64,000 nt of DNA, taken from assembly GCA_034440635.1 (NCBI GenBank), contig JAOTON010000335.1:233501-297500 (forward strand), in the 5' to 3' direction. Both the position numbers and the translations under genes were made by a program. Shown here one piece after another: positions 23,351 to 34,812 of this stretch (position 1 is its first letter; every line of letters starts with the position of its first letter). The notes below the pieces were generated by a model. It ran no database searches. It was given only the letters and a program-made list of their open reading frames with translations, and was not told where the DNA came from. This DNA is from Lepas anatifera. Taxonomy: Eukaryota > Arthropoda > Thecostraca > Lepadidae.

Positions 23351-25270
23351 CTACTCAATGGAGAGGGGAGGCTGGTGATGCTCCAGGAAGAAAACAACTT
23401 ATGTTTGCAAGCTTCAAATTTTTTTCAGTATGTGATTGTGGCTCCCTCTTGTACTGTGGATTGTGTGCATTGGATTTATCATGCTTTGCAATTGTGTGTT
23501 TTCCTCAGCATAGGATTAAGCAATGTCTGTGTGTTGAAAAGGTGTTTGTGCATTCCCAAAATATATCAATATCAGATTGATGTAGCTCAATAGAGACGGA
23601 AGGAGGTAGGTAATATGCTAGGAAGTAAAACCAACAGTTTCGAGATCACATACTATTATACCTTTAGCATTGTTTCAGGGGAAGATTGATTTATTTCTTG
23701 CTTTTCCTGGATCTTGGGACATTGATTTATTTCTTGCTATTCCTGGATCCTGGGACATATTGAGAAACAAGGCCAGAGAGTGGAGATATCTGCCAGATGA
23801 TCACCAGATTTTATGCATCAGGGTAAACCCAACATAAATAAAAAGATGAAAATAAAGAAGTGCAAGCAGACCTGGAAAAACAAGGGTGTTCAAGCGACCT
23901 TCCTCGGAAATCATTGCAAGCCACGGAACTTAATAAACCCACTTTCTATGCTTAAAAATGCATTTACCATAGAGCCAGAGATGACCATATTTTACCCAGC
24001 TTCTAAGGAAATGTGCAGAAACGTACGTGACAGCATAATTCATTTACTTTGATTTGTAAATTTACCCAAAGTTTATGTGTCGACCACAATCTCCTGCAGT
24101 CACAATCTTCTGAACATACCTAAGGGCTGACCAGATGGAAATAATATATTGTAGAAATCCACCCGATGTCACACACTGGGTTATTTTGAAGCACACCTTT
24201 TGTTGGCGAATGCTTCGTATCTTCACCTTGTCTGCAGCATACACGTTTCTCATGTTACAGGTAACACATATCTGTCAATGAATGGGCTTTCAACAGAAAA
24301 GCAGTGAAACAGAGAGAACCCAAGCAAAATTTCAGTAAGAAATTTAATAACAAATACATACTGCTGGAAGCACCTCATTCCTCCACACAATCATCCAGCG
24401 AGCAAGCCCAGCAAGCGCAGGCGGGGCGAGAGGAAAGGCACCGAGAGTCACTCGATGGAAAAAATGCGGCTTGCAACTTGTTTTTATTTTTTTAGAGTCC
24501 GTCTTTTGGAGGAGTTATCTTATGGCAGCACGAAACTTCGGGCTACCCATTATCTACTACCCTGATAAGCACAAAGCAAGGAACCAGCTGACCTTAACGG
24601 ACGGAAACTTTTATCTCAATTCAGTGAGAAGTTATTGGCAAAATAATCACTGTATTTTCCTGTAACCTGACATGACCTTTGAGAGGTCAGATGAGCAAAA
24701 AAACAACTTTATGGTCAAGATTGTGGCAAGCATACGCGGTTTGAGAATTTTCATCTTTATCCAGTTTGTACTGAAAATGCGCCCTTTCTTTTTCACCATA
24801 TACTTATAATGGGGTGACCAAAAATTGACCCCACCTTAGGTCAACAGAATCAAAATTCAGAGGAAGCAGATTTGTAGACCCTAATGTGTATGTATGTATG
24901 CATGTATGTATGTATGTATGTATGTATGTATGTATGTTGAAAGAAGATAGTTTTGAATAGGTGGGACTTATACTAAGTATTATTGTAATCTTTTGTGTAT
25001 GCGATTAGATGTTGTGTGCGGTTTATGACTGGTTTTCATTTCATGATGTGGTTTAATCAGCTTATTGTATCCGCCTTTTAAGCGTACTGTCTGTCCATCA
25101 GGTAGTATTTCCTACACCTTGATATATATTTCAGTGCCATATAGAACCGATTCTGTCTAATGTTCTCTTTTTCAGTTATTATTCTGAGTAGTATTCTGTT
25201 CAGTATTTATTCTAGTCCCCACATACTCCTCGCCCCCCCGCGCCCTTGTGCATGAGTGTTAGTACTTTCC
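23351..25270. other. No recognisable gene; tetranucleotide repeat at about 24884-24937
   Basis: AT-rich DNA. A (GTAT)n run of about 50 bp lies at 24884-24937. Near 23690-23755 the sequence TTGATTTATTTCTTGCT is duplicated in tandem. The final part leads into the OTU reading frame. Confidence 0.5.
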
Positions 25271-25477
25271 AGTGCACAATCCTGACCTGATTATTTTCCT
25301 TGTCCACCAGTTATTTTTTCCACCGGTTCCTGTGATCCCTTCTTCTACTGGCATCATTCCAAGGCAAGTCGTGTTTTGTCTGGTGTCTTGTACCTGTGTG
25401 CCTTTGATTGACATTCGATCACCTAACCCTTACTTTAAATTATTTCCTGGCAACCTGGTAACAAGTGGTATTTCATC

Positions 25478-27012
25478 ATGGCCATCTGCCGTAAGGCTTA
25501 CTTTTCATGCTTGCTGGAGCAGCTCAACAGACCGGAGTTGCAGGACGTGAATCTGTTTAAGCAAACCTGCAAGTCCATCGCAGAAGATATAGCGGACCGT
25601 TATGGCCCAATTTTTGATGTTTTCCCCTGTCAGGGTGGGAATGACTTCCTGGTAGACTCAGCAGCCCAGACATATCTCAATATCTGTGAGGGTGCATCAG
25701 ATATGCTCCCGGTTTGCACCAAGGGTGATGGAAACTGCTTGTTTAATGCTCTGTCGAGAGCAGTTACGAACTCCGAGGAGTTCTCTGAGGAGCTTCGTGT
25801 CCGCGTTGTCCTTGAACTCTGTCTCAATGAGGAAACCTACCGAGGCCTTCCTCAAGCTGGAAGGATCAGCGCGACATCCGACCAGCCACTGAAGGTCGCA
25901 ATGAAGTGTTATCGCCCTAAAGAGTGGGGAAGTTTGTGGTGCCTTGTGGCAGGCGCAACTGTGATTGGGCGCCCAGTTAGATCTGTGTACCCACCGGTAC
26001 ATGGAAAGCATACTCCAACTGCGTTCATGAACACGACATTCCTGCCCCGGACATCCAGCAGTAGAACTACCACGAATGTCAGTGTGGCCATCCTGTGGAC
26101 CAACCTGACCCCCTTGATGTGGGTAGAAGGTATGGGTCCACAGGATGGCTGCCGAACCATTTTGTGTGTTTGATCCCCATGACCTGGATGGATCCGATGG
26201 ACGCGGACCGTTTCAGGAGGACCAAGCCTAAGAGTCTGGCCGATGTGACAGATAAAGATGAGGACGGATGGGTTTGCGTCAAAGGGCCAAAACCCCAAAA
26301 GGTTGATGAACAGTACGTCAAGGATTTCGAGAGTCTGGTGTGTGGTGATAGCGGAAAGGTAGAAGTAAGGGGGAATCAGAGGAAAGTGGGGGGGGACTGC
26401 CTTGACGAACCTAAAGTAGCGAACTCGAAAGTAAGGAAAAGTCACATCAAAAAGAAGAATAAACTTGGCCGCTCGAGGGGAGCTAAGTGCCTCACATCAT
26501 ACTCACGGGCCAGTGCCCTTCAGGACTGGGAGCTGGGAAACATGTGGGAGGGAAGCTCCACAGATGATTATGACAGTGAGGTGATTTATTTAGGACGGTA
26601 TCAGAAAGGTGAACAAGGAGTAGGTAGCAGGAGCAAACAGGCGCATGACAGCAACGATAGAGGCGCAGCTCAGTTAGGGGCTGGGGAGGGTAAGCACATA
26701 GGTAGAAGACAGGGGGTGGTAGGGCTGAGCAGTACGTTAAGTCGTAGTAGGCGAATGTCTAAGAGGAATATCATTGGGGAAAGTATGGATGCAGAGAGTG
26801 ACCAACAGTTCATGTATGATAGGACCAAACGGAAAAAATCGGAACAGGTAAATTACAGTGGCGAAGAGGTGCTAGGAGAGTCAGACAGCGATCGTGTGGG
26901 GCCAGGATTCAAGCATAAAGCAATGTTTGCTTCCAATAGAGAAATTATTCAAACAGTACTTCTAGGGAAATCAGAGAATATAAAAAAGGTTAGCAATATT
27001 CCAAAAAAGTAA
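25478..27012 (+). pseudogene. OTU-like cysteine protease ORF, frameshifted
   Basis: OTU proteases are cysteine peptidases that cleave ubiquitin linkages; copies also occur in transposons. From ATG at 25478 the product has CTKGDGNCLFNALSRA at residues 80-95, with the OTU signature Asp84 and Cys87. A frame change near 26060-26095 moves the C-terminal motif STGWLPNHFVCLIP, with the likely catalytic His (WxPNHF pattern), into the second frame (26095-27012). That frame continues as a highly charged, low-complexity linker (KSHIKKKNKLGRSRGAK, TKRKKSEQ) to a stop at 27010-27012. The transposase-like unit follows directly and in the same direction, so both probably belong to one mobile element. A host OTU gene is less likely but possible. 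Confidence 0.65.
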
Positions 27013-27115
27013 CTTCCTCCGCTTCGTTTGCTGTAGACTATTCGTACGAAAATAGCGAAGACGCTATGTGCGATGATTTAGGTAGCTGGCGAGACCTCGG
27101 CACAAGAACCAGTTT

Positions 27116-28826
27116 GTGCTATGTGAACCCACTTTCTCAAAAAATCCAGTCCTGCTTCCTAAACCATTTCGGCTATCATACCAAATCGACAGGAAAAAAA
27201 CGAGACAAACATATGTGAAACCTGAAAATGTTATCCATGTGAGGCGGAAGAGGTATTTCCTGCATGCCGATCAAACATTCAAAAAGTTGATAGTCTTCCT
27301 AGGTGCCGTTCAGGGCGTGCAAAAATATCCCATCTACATCGAATATTTAGGGGAACTCAGCTCCGCTCGACCCCATCCTCATGGCAACTCCCACATTGGT
27401 AGGCCTTTTTGTAGAACGCCCAGAACTCTCCTTAGAATTTTCTGAAGAAGAAGCGGAGCATGTCCCTCCAAAAGAAGTGTATCGGAAGCGTGTCTTGGAA
27501 GATGTGGATAAGGCCCCCAGGGATTGTAAGCAGGTAAAAAATCTTAAGTTTAATGTGCGGCATAAAAACGAGAGTCCTTCAGATTCAAAATGTATCAGCG
27601 ACCCGTATCAGGAAGTCCTGCATAAAGTCATTTCAGAGAACAAGCCTACTTTCAGTGGTCAGACGTTTGCTCAAGAAATCAGTTTTTCTGACGGTCCAAT
27701 CATTTATTTATATAGTAAACAACAGGTCTTGGACATCAACAGGTTTTGTTGTGACCCAGCTTCTCCTTCTGTTCTGAGTGTAGATACCACTTTCAATTTG
27801 GGTCAGTTTTATGTGAAAATTTCGTCGTACGAAAATCTGAGCGTTATCAGAAACAGTTCCGGCAAACATCCAGTACATTTCGGACCCATGATGATCCATA
27901 CAAAGAGGGATAAAAGAACGTACCTCGCGTTTGCAGCTAAATTAAGACAGCTGGTGGATCAAGACAATTCTTTGATCGCGATTGGCACTGATGATGATGA
28001 AGCATTGTACGAACCGTTGAAAGTGTTCTTTCCCAGCGCGAAGCACCTACTTTGTAGCATTCACTTCCGGAAAAATTTACTTGGGAAGCTCCGTCAGCTG
28101 TCTGTGAGTTCGACTTGTATTAATGTGATTATGTCGGATTTCTTAATGGAAATGTAGGTCTCGTGCATATTAAGGAGGAACGAGTTTTCATGGAACAGCT
28201 TATTCAGCGGTCTTGCAGGTGGCGCAAGTTAGATGAACGAGCAGAAAAATTCATTGAGTACGTACACCGTCATAAGGTTAGGAAGATGATAGAAAATATT
28301 AACGGTCGAAATTTCTGTACCAACAGTGCGGAAAGTCTCAATCGCATTTTGAAAAACGTTGTTGATCATAGGAAACTAAACATCAGCAACTTCATTGACA
28401 AGGTCCGTGATTGTGTTCTAGCAGAGGCACAGGATGTCATTAGGGCGTTAGAGGAAATTGGGGACTACACTGTATCTGAATCTTTTAGACATTGTTTGAC
28501 ACGTATGGAGTTAGGAATGGGCATAGCCAAACGTCAGCAGGTAGAGAACCTGTTTAAGACGTCAAATCCGAAAGTTCCCACGACAAATCTGTCACAATAT
28601 TTAAACATACCTCTTTCAGCAGGGAAAAAGCCATCTGAGAAGCCCTCCTTCCCACGGACACGAAACATTCATATTAATGACGAGCCGTTCAAGGTAGAAA
28701 TTTTCAATGCGAGAAAGCACAAGAAATGTAAATCCTGCGGTGAACTCCTTCTGGCCCAATCAGTGAAAGCACCAAACGACATAGTCCTTACACATCGTGA
28801 ACGTTGGGAGTATCCAACCAAATCTG
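27116..28826 (+). pseudogene. MULE-type DDE transposase, frameshifted
   Basis: MULE transposases cut and paste DNA with a DDE catalytic triad. The first frame (27116-27445) carries a conserved N-terminal block (YPIYIEYLGELSSARPHPHG, FCRTPRTLLR). The next (27381-28157) has VLSVDTTFNLGQFYVK (first Asp), HPVHFGPMMIHTKRDKRTYL, IAIGTDDDEALYEPL (second Asp) and KHLLCSIHFRKNLLGKL. A one-base loss near 28147 (FLxGNVGLVHIKEER) shifts to the third frame (28163 onwards), which has GRNFCTNSAESLNRILK with the likely catalytic Glu, and a KCKSCGELL zinc-binding-like motif. Similarity stops at HRERWEYPTKSG, where the LINE begins. Likely related to animal MULE/Phantom-like elements (inference). Confidence 0.75.
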
Positions 28827-30232
28827 GTACTCGCGCCATTTCAGCCGGAGGGATACCAGACGGACGCTATTTACACAGATTTCTCGGCCGCTTTTCAAAG
28901 TGTCAATCACAAGCTCCTGATCTACAAACTCCGAAATTCCTATCATTTGAAAGATTCAGCCCTAAATTGGTTTATCTCGTATCTCTCCGACCGCCGCCAG
29001 AGGGTCGTTCTTAATGGAAAAACCTCAGAGTGGAAAAACGTCAGCTCAGGGGTGCCTGAAGGCTCTCTAAATGCTTCTCTCTTGTTCGCACTCTTCATCA
29101 ACGATCTTCCGGCTGAAATTGAGTCTAGTTGTCTCCTTTATGCAGATGATGCCAAAATTTTTCGAACAATCAAGCAGCCATCTGACGGACTCTTGCTGCA
29201 GAGGGACCTGAGCCACCTGCATCAGTGGTCCGTCAGATGGGGTCTAAAACTTAACCCATCCAAATGTAAAAACATTACGTTGACCCTCAGGCGGACACCG
29301 GTCCAGACAACGTACTACATCGGAAACACTCGCCTAGAGTCTGTTGAAGAAATCCGTGACTTAGGAATAATCATTGACTCAAAACTGAATTTCTCATCCC
29401 ACGTTTCTGGCATAACACGACAGGCCAACAAATCACTAGGACTGCTAATTCGATCTTTTCAAACCGGCCTGCGCTCAACAAATTTCAATACCAAAACACT
29501 GCTCACAACATATAACGCGAACGTTCGGTCTGTTTTGGAGTACGGTAGTGTAGTCTGGGCTGGTGTAGCCAAATCTCATGCCGAACGGGTCGAGCGGGTA
29601 CAACACAAATTCTTGATGTGGCTAAATTCTCATACTTCTCAGTCTTGCGGCACTTTGAATTACCATTCACTTCTTCGGCATTTCGGCGTCCAGTCTCTTG
29701 CTGCAAGGAGAGTTCAACACGATCTTCTGTTTCTGAAAGCAATATTTTCCTCAAAAATTTCCTCTCAAACTCTTCTGAACTGTTTTAGCCTTCATGTTCC
29801 ACCCCGCTAGACCCGCAACCTGCGACTTTTCGCCGAGCCACGCGGCCGTGTAAACACGGTTGCCTCGGGGTTTCTGTGCCGGATACCAAAATCTGCTAAT
29901 AGGTTTTTGACCATGATCAACTCCTATTTTTTTATACCTATAGCATTTTTAGAGCTCGCGTTGTGGAGTACATAAGGGACCTAAGAGTGTGAGGTCACCA
30001 AGGTATATGTGCACCAAATATATGAAGAGGGAATGAGCTCAAACTATTTTAATAACTTTATTTGACAGCACCCATTTTACTCATTTGTATGTTTTTAGCA
30101 CTAGGGTGTTTCGGACATGTTTATGTGTATGTGTTAGTTTTTGGTGAGAGAGTTTTAATACCTGACTTCACCTGTTAGTGGGCATCAGCCTGTTGGTGAT
30201 TATGTTTAATAAACAAATAAACAAATAAACAA
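28827..30232 (+). mobile_element. 5'-truncated LINE inserted into the MULE
   Basis: RT sequence starts abruptly next to the MULE HRERWEYP motif, and the element ends in a TAATAAACAAATAAACAAA tail, after which MULE coding sequence resumes (MTKMTYHVSKSCLHSRFP). A clean target duplication was not identified. Confidence 0.75.
28836..29810 (+). pseudogene. LINE reverse transcriptase, truncated but open
   Basis: This copy is open from the palm domain to a natural stop at 29808-29810. It has AIYTDFSAAFQSVNHKLL (motif A; the usual KAFD is AAFQ), VSSGVPEGSLNASLLFALFI (PEGS in place of PQGS), CLLYADDAKIFR with intact YADD, then SVRWGLKLNPSKCKNITL and DLGIIIDSKLNFSSHV, ending with VWAGVAKSHAERVERVQHKF. 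Endonuclease and finger regions are absent. The motif-A and motif-B changes suggest it decayed without interrupting the frame. Jockey-superfamily assignment is inference. Confidence 0.8.
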
Positions 30233-30233
30233 A

Positions 30234-30590
30234 ATGACAAAAATGACGTATCATGTTTCCAAATCATGTCTACACTCTCGTTTCCCAAATCTTCAGAAAA
30301 ATGCTTCATCTGTAGTGCTCGCATGTGATGTCGAAAGGTTACTTAGGAACGAACATCGCCAGCTGCTCAAAAATGTTCTATCATTGACAACACCAATGGT
30401 TCTCGGGGGACTTTCGGCAGGACCAGCTGACTCTGTTAACTGTGCGGACACCATCGATGGTGTTCCTGCGAATGCAACTGAACACAACTTTGACCCTATA
30501 TGGGACAGGGGAAGGTATATTGCGCGGGATTACATAGTGGATGTACAAGAGAGAATTGATTTGCTGACCTCCAGAACAAAGCCGTTCTAA
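30234..30590 (+). pseudogene. MULE transposase C-terminal fragment
   Basis: MTKMTYHVSKSCLHSRFPNL and DVERLLRNEHRQLLKNV continue the transposase C-terminal pattern after the inserted LINE (the family typically has a basic RVSKxCxxxRFP block after HRERWEYP). It ends at a stop at 30588-30590. The linkage to the 5' portion rests on this continuity. Confidence 0.6.
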
Positions 30591-30795
30591 AATAAATTTC
30601 CCGGGTGAGATGTGTTTAGCTACGTTATACGAACTTCTAGATGTCGTAATTTGTGTTGTGCACTGTAATTTTTCGACAAATTTTCTCTCTCCCTCTTTCT
30701 CCCTCCCTCTCCCTCTTTCTCCCTCCCTCTCCCTCTTTCTCCCTCCCTCTCCCTCTTTCTCCCTCCCTCTCCCTCTTTCTCCCTCCCTCTCTCTC

Positions 30796-30833
<38 letters not shown>

Positions 30834-31639
30834 TCTCTCTTTCTCTCTTTCTCTCTTTCTCTCTTTCTCTCTTTCTCTCTTGCTCTCTTTCTCTCTTTCT
30901 CTCTTGCTCTCTTTCTCTCGCTCTCGCTCTCGCTCTCGCTCTCTCTCAGATAGAGAAGTGGGTGGGCTACCCAACCCCTTGACTGTTTTTCGTTATCTAG
31001 CGTGGTTCTCGAGATCTTATGGGGAGGGGGGCGGCTACCCAACGCCCGTCAAAGCGAAGGTAGCTCGGACCTTGGTCGATGCGCGTGCTAAGATGCTCTT
31101 TTTCAATGTGAGCGTTTTTTGTGGAACGGACATCCAAAATAATATTTCGATTGTCATCTCATGGTGCTAGGTACATTTCATGCTGGAGTTTTTTTTTTAA
31201 TGCAAGTGTGTTTTCGGTTTATAGGCTTTTGATTGTGCTGTCTGCTCCGATTCCAGGATTCGAGGATACAGGCCAATAACTAACTTATAAGCATTTGCTC
31301 ACGCTCATGGCACAGCACGGCGAAATATCAGGCGTGTCTATAGATGTTGATGTGTTCTTTATGGACCATGGCTACTGTGAAGGGAATATGACAGCTCTAT
31401 CGGATTTGAACTGATCAGTGAGGAGAGCATACCGCGAAATCCCTTGTTTTGAATTTCTTTTGCTCCTTTTAGGAAGCAACAGCACTTCATGAGCATAGTA
31501 CTTATCACTGCACCGGGTGCAAATGGGAAGTTCTGGGACAAATGAAATAAACACGGGCTTTTGCGGCATGCTTTGCTGCAGGACTGTCTCAGCTCAAAAC
31601 AGATGTTAGAGGTGCAGGTTGGCTTTAAACTATGTGTCA
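30591..31639. other. Low complexity, then unrecognised DNA
   Basis: The (CT)-rich block 30683-30948 is listed separately. After it, GGGCTACCCAACCCC (30964) and CGGCTACCCAACGCCC (31032) are a short direct repeat. No gene was recognised up to the Gypsy element. Confidence 0.4.
30683..30948 (+). repeat. (CT)n-rich microsatellite with a 20-bp minisatellite
   Basis: The first ~110 bp repeat CCCTCTTTCTCCCTCCCTCT; the remainder is CTCTCTTT and CTCTCG variants. The long open frames on both strands are repeat artefacts. Confidence 0.95.
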
Positions 31640-31644
31640 CTGTT
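31640..31644 (+). repeat. 5-bp target duplication, left of the Gypsy element
   Basis: CTGTT, repeated at 34808-34812. Confidence 0.8.
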
Positions 31645-31883
31645 TGTTTCGTTATCGTTCGCAACTCCAACGCTCAGACCTCCAACACGCGCTGCTGCCG
31701 AGATACAAGTGTATTGTCCGGTCACAGCGCAGAGCTGCCGACCAGGCAACCAAATGCCGCAGGCACAGCGGGTCGCTGACCAGCCAATCAGAGCGGGCGC
31801 ATTATCACGTGACACGGGTGCGGCTCAGACAACACCGATCAATCGGCGCGTCGGGTCACGGGTGCGCCCAAGACCACGGTACA
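31645..31883 (-). repeat. 3' LTR of the Gypsy element
   Basis: 239 bp with TG...CA ends. It differs from the other LTR at three sites in the first ~110 bases and is otherwise identical as read. Confidence 0.9.
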
Positions 31884-31892
31884 TCTCCCTCC
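31884..31892 (-). other. Polypurine tract of the Gypsy element
   Basis: On the minus strand GGAGGGAGA lies directly before the 3' LTR, the expected place for plus-strand DNA priming. Confidence 0.7.
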
Positions 31893-31941
31893 GAAACAAA
31901 CTACGTTAATATCTTCTCGAAGAGAGAGCAAACAAAACAAG

Positions 31942-34263
31942 TTAGAAGCGGCGTCCGCTTCTAGTAACACGCGGGCTAAGCACTAGCTCGGGCGGTTCTT
32001 CTTCAGTCGCAGGCGTTTTCACGGTGGTCGGGTCTGGCGGTTTGGCCGGGCGGTGCGGTGACTTGGCCGCTGGTGGCGCCACTGGCGCTGACTGAGTCGA
32101 CGGTGTCACGACTCTGGTGGCCTCGTCACGGTTGCCACTGACGTCTGCTGCAGGCGGAGTAGCGCTACCTCCCACTCTGGTGAAGGTGCGAACAGCAGGG
32201 GGCAGGGGCGCCTGCGGCTCGGTAACACGGGCTGGTTGCCCCTGAAACTGAGACACTAGCATTAGATGTCGTCGATTTCGACGATATGATTTTCCGTTAA
32301 GATCCACCAGGAAGCTTCTCCTGAAGATCTTTCGGATAACAGTGGCTGGTTCAGACCACTGGGTGTCGTTGCCAGTCTTGATGCGAACTTGGTCGCCGCT
32401 GCGGAGTCCTGGCAATGTGCGCGTGCCGTTCCGCTGATTGAAGCTGTCTTGCATCCGCTTCTTCTTCCGTTGATCCTGAGCCTTGGCGTGCTGCCAGACC
32501 ACCTTCTCTTCTCCATCACCTTCCAACGCGACCATAGGAAGCCTGGCTTGCAGATCTCGGCCCATCAGGAGACGCGCTGGTGAAGAGCCTGTTGCTTCCA
32601 CGGGAGTCGAGCGGTAGTTGAGTAGCGCCAGATGTGGATCTTTCTGACGGAGGACCCATTTTGCAGTGCGAACCGCCCTCTCAGCAGCTCCATTCGATGA
32701 GGGCGTGTGTGGATCCGTTACACGATGCGTGAAATTGTAGGCTGAGCTGAACTCGCTGAACTGGCTGGAGGTGAACTGCGTTCCACCATCAGTTGTGAGC
32801 AGGTCAGGAATGCCGTGCCGCGAGAACAGGCGCTTCAGGTGATCAACGACTGCTCCACTACTGAGGCTTGGCAGACGCTGGACGTCTAGATATCTGCTGA
32901 ATATATCCACCGTTACCAACCAGTTGACGTTGTTGAAGTGGCAGATGTCTGCTGCGACACGAGACCACGGTCTAGGTGGCGTTGGTGTCGCGATGAGGGG
33001 CTCTGCGTGCTGCTTTGGTGCGTAGACCTGGCAGAAGGAACATCCTTCGACGTGCTGCTTCAGCTCACTGCCGAGCTGAGGCCACCAGACGGAATCAGCT
33101 GCTCTTTGCCGACATTTGTTCAAGCCGAAATGTCCATCGTCGTGAAGTCTTTTCAGCATCTCCTGCCTCATCTGTGGAATCACGATGCGCCTGCCGTACA
33201 TGAGCAGTGTTCCACTGGTCAGGTACAGCACGCTGAGCTGACTCCTTGCTTGAAAGTAGTCCTGTAGGTTGGAGTGCTTCATGCCTTCCTTCCATCCAGT
33301 GAGGGTTTGCTGAACCACTTGCTGTAGCAGATGGTCCTCTTGTTGTGACACGCTGATGTCGACTATCCGCTGTGGTGTTGCTGGCAGGTCGCTGAAGACG
33401 CCAGCACAGAAGCTGTGCACATCCTGCTGGAGAACGGCGCTGATCTCGTCCTGCTTCTTCACTGGGTGTCTGGAGAGAAAATCTGGCACGAGGTGCTGCT
33501 TTCCAGGAACGTAGACTGCTGTGGTGTTGTATCTCAGAAGTCGCATCAGCATGCGCTGACATCTGATTGGTGCGTCAACCAGGTTCTTGGAGTTGATCAG
33601 CGGGATTAGAGACTTGTGGTCCAGTTGAAGCTCGAAGGAGGGCAGGCCAGACAGGAACATGGGCATCTTCTCGCACGTCCAGGTTGCCGAAAGAAGCTCC
33701 TTTTCGATCTGGGCCCATCTCATCTCGGTGTCGGTAAGTGTTCTGCTGCAGAAGGCTACCGGCTTCAAGACGCTTCCATGTCGCTGCCGAACGCATCCCC
33801 CGAGTCCAAAACTGCTGGCATCCGCGCTGACCACGGTTTCCCTTGCTGGGTCGTAGAAGGCTAGCACAGGAGCTGATGTTAGCAACCTCTTCACCTCTTC
33901 CAGCGCTTCTTGTTGCTGTGATGTCCAGTTCCAGACGGTGTTCTTCTTTAGAAGGTCGTTGAGAGGCTTTAGTCTTGCTTGCACTTGTGGGATGAACCTG
34001 CAGAGGTGGTTGATCATGCCCAACAAGGACCTTAGCTCCTCCACACTTTGTGGTGAGTCCAGCTTCTTGATGGCTTCAACCTTGTCTTCATCGACTTGGA
34101 TACCGTACTTGCTGATGACCATGCCGAGAAACTTTATTTCCTCCTTCTTGATGTGACACTTTTTCTTGTTTAGTTTGAGGCCTGACTCTTCGAGCCTCTT
34201 GATGACGGCATCTAAGCGAGCGTCGTGGGTGGTGGTATCGCCGTAGCAGACGACGTCATCCAT
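31942..34263 (-). pseudogene. Gypsy pol: RT palm end, RNase H, integrase
   Basis: The 773-codon open frame starts at the catalytic MDD of RT. It contains GLKLNKKKCHIKKEEIKFLG (RT thumb), an RNase H domain (VVSADASSFGLGG), and an integrase with an HHCC zinc module (DDGHFGLNK, CSFCQV). The integrase core has D in VTVDIFSRYL, D in LLTTDGGTQFTS and E in SNGAAERAVRTAK, the DD35E pattern. The tail is proline-rich and no chromodomain is seen. Directly upstream is an in-frame TAG (34264-34266) at the position of the Tyr in Y-M-D-D; upstream RT sequence continues in the same frame, so this is a nonsense change. Confidence 0.85.
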
Positions 34264-34500
34264 CTACGTCACCACGCCGGGCAGTCCTTCCAACATCTCT
34301 TCCATCTTCCTTTGGCAGCATTCAGGAGCCAGGCTGATTCCCATCGGAAGTCTCAGGAACCGCTTCCTACCGAAGGGCGTGATGAACGTAGTCATCTCAG
34401 AGCTCTTCTGATCCAGGGGCATCTGAAAGAACCCAGACGACGCGTCGAGCTTGGTGAACAGCATCGCTCCACACATCCTTGACGTCAGCTGCTCTAGAGT
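34264..34500 (-). pseudogene. Gypsy RT finger/palm remnant upstream of the nonsense codon
   Basis: MLFTKLDASSGFFQMPLD, TTFITPFGRKRFLRLPMGIS and LAPECCQRKMEEMLEGLPGV are typical Gypsy RT blocks and run in frame into the TAG. The sequence ends 5' within about 70 bp of the primer-binding region, showing the deletion point of the missing gag-protease-RT segment. Confidence 0.8.
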
Positions 34501-34550
34501 CGGGAATGCTTAACTAATAACGGATAATTGTGTTGGGCGCCACAATTAAC

Positions 34551-34568
34551 CGGCTGCAGGCTGCGCCA
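34551..34568 (-). other. Probable primer-binding site next to the 5' LTR
   Basis: On the minus strand TGGCGCAGCCTGCAG starts right after the LTR end ...CGAAACA. The first 8-9 bases fit the complement of a tRNA-Ser 3' end (…CTGCGCCA); the exact tRNA is inference. A second TGGCGCCCAACA lies further in at about 34532-34543. Confidence 0.5.
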
Positions 34569-34807
34569 TGTTTCGTTATCGTTCGCAACTCCAACGCTCA
34601 GACGTCCAACACGCGCTGCTGCCGAGACACAAGTGTATTGTCCGGTCACAGCGCAGAGCTGCCGACCAGGCCACCAAATGCCGCAGGCACAGCGGGTCGC
34701 TGACCAGCCAATCAGAGCGGGCGCATTATCACGTGACACGGGTGCGGCTCAGACAACACCGATCAATCGGCGCGTCGGGTCACGGGTGCGCCCAAGACCA
34801 CGGTACA
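34569..34807 (-). repeat. 5' LTR of the Gypsy element
   Basis: 239 bp, the pair of 31645-31883, followed by CTGTT. Confidence 0.9.
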
Positions 34808-34812
34808 CTGTT
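34808..34812 (+). repeat. 5-bp target duplication, right of the Gypsy element
   Basis: CTGTT, matching 31640-31644. Confidence 0.8.

Larger units (their letters stand above)
25478..30590 (+). mobile_element. MULE-type DNA transposon coding unit with OTU module, LINE inserted
   Basis: Collinear remains are an OTU-like protease (25478-27012), MULE-type transposase (27116-28826) and transposase C-terminus (30234-30590), split by a LINE at about 28827-30232. I did not find terminal inverted repeats, so the true ends are unknown and the coordinates span coding remains only. Confidence 0.6.
31645..34807 (-). mobile_element. Internally deleted Ty3/Gypsy LTR retrotransposon
   Basis: Two 239-bp LTRs (31645-31883 and 34569-34807) differ at only about three positions and are bracketed by CTGTT. 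On the minus strand they start TGTACCGTGG and end CGAAACA. The interior is only 2,685 bp: gag, protease and the first part of RT are missing, while the rest of RT, RNase H and integrase remain. Near-identical LTRs mean a recent insertion, and the deletion implies that an autonomous relative supplied the proteins. Confidence 0.9.

Noticed and set aside
31942..34263. The 773-codon frame as a host gene
   Set aside because: It lies between matching LTRs with a target duplication and has RT, RNase H and integrase motifs.
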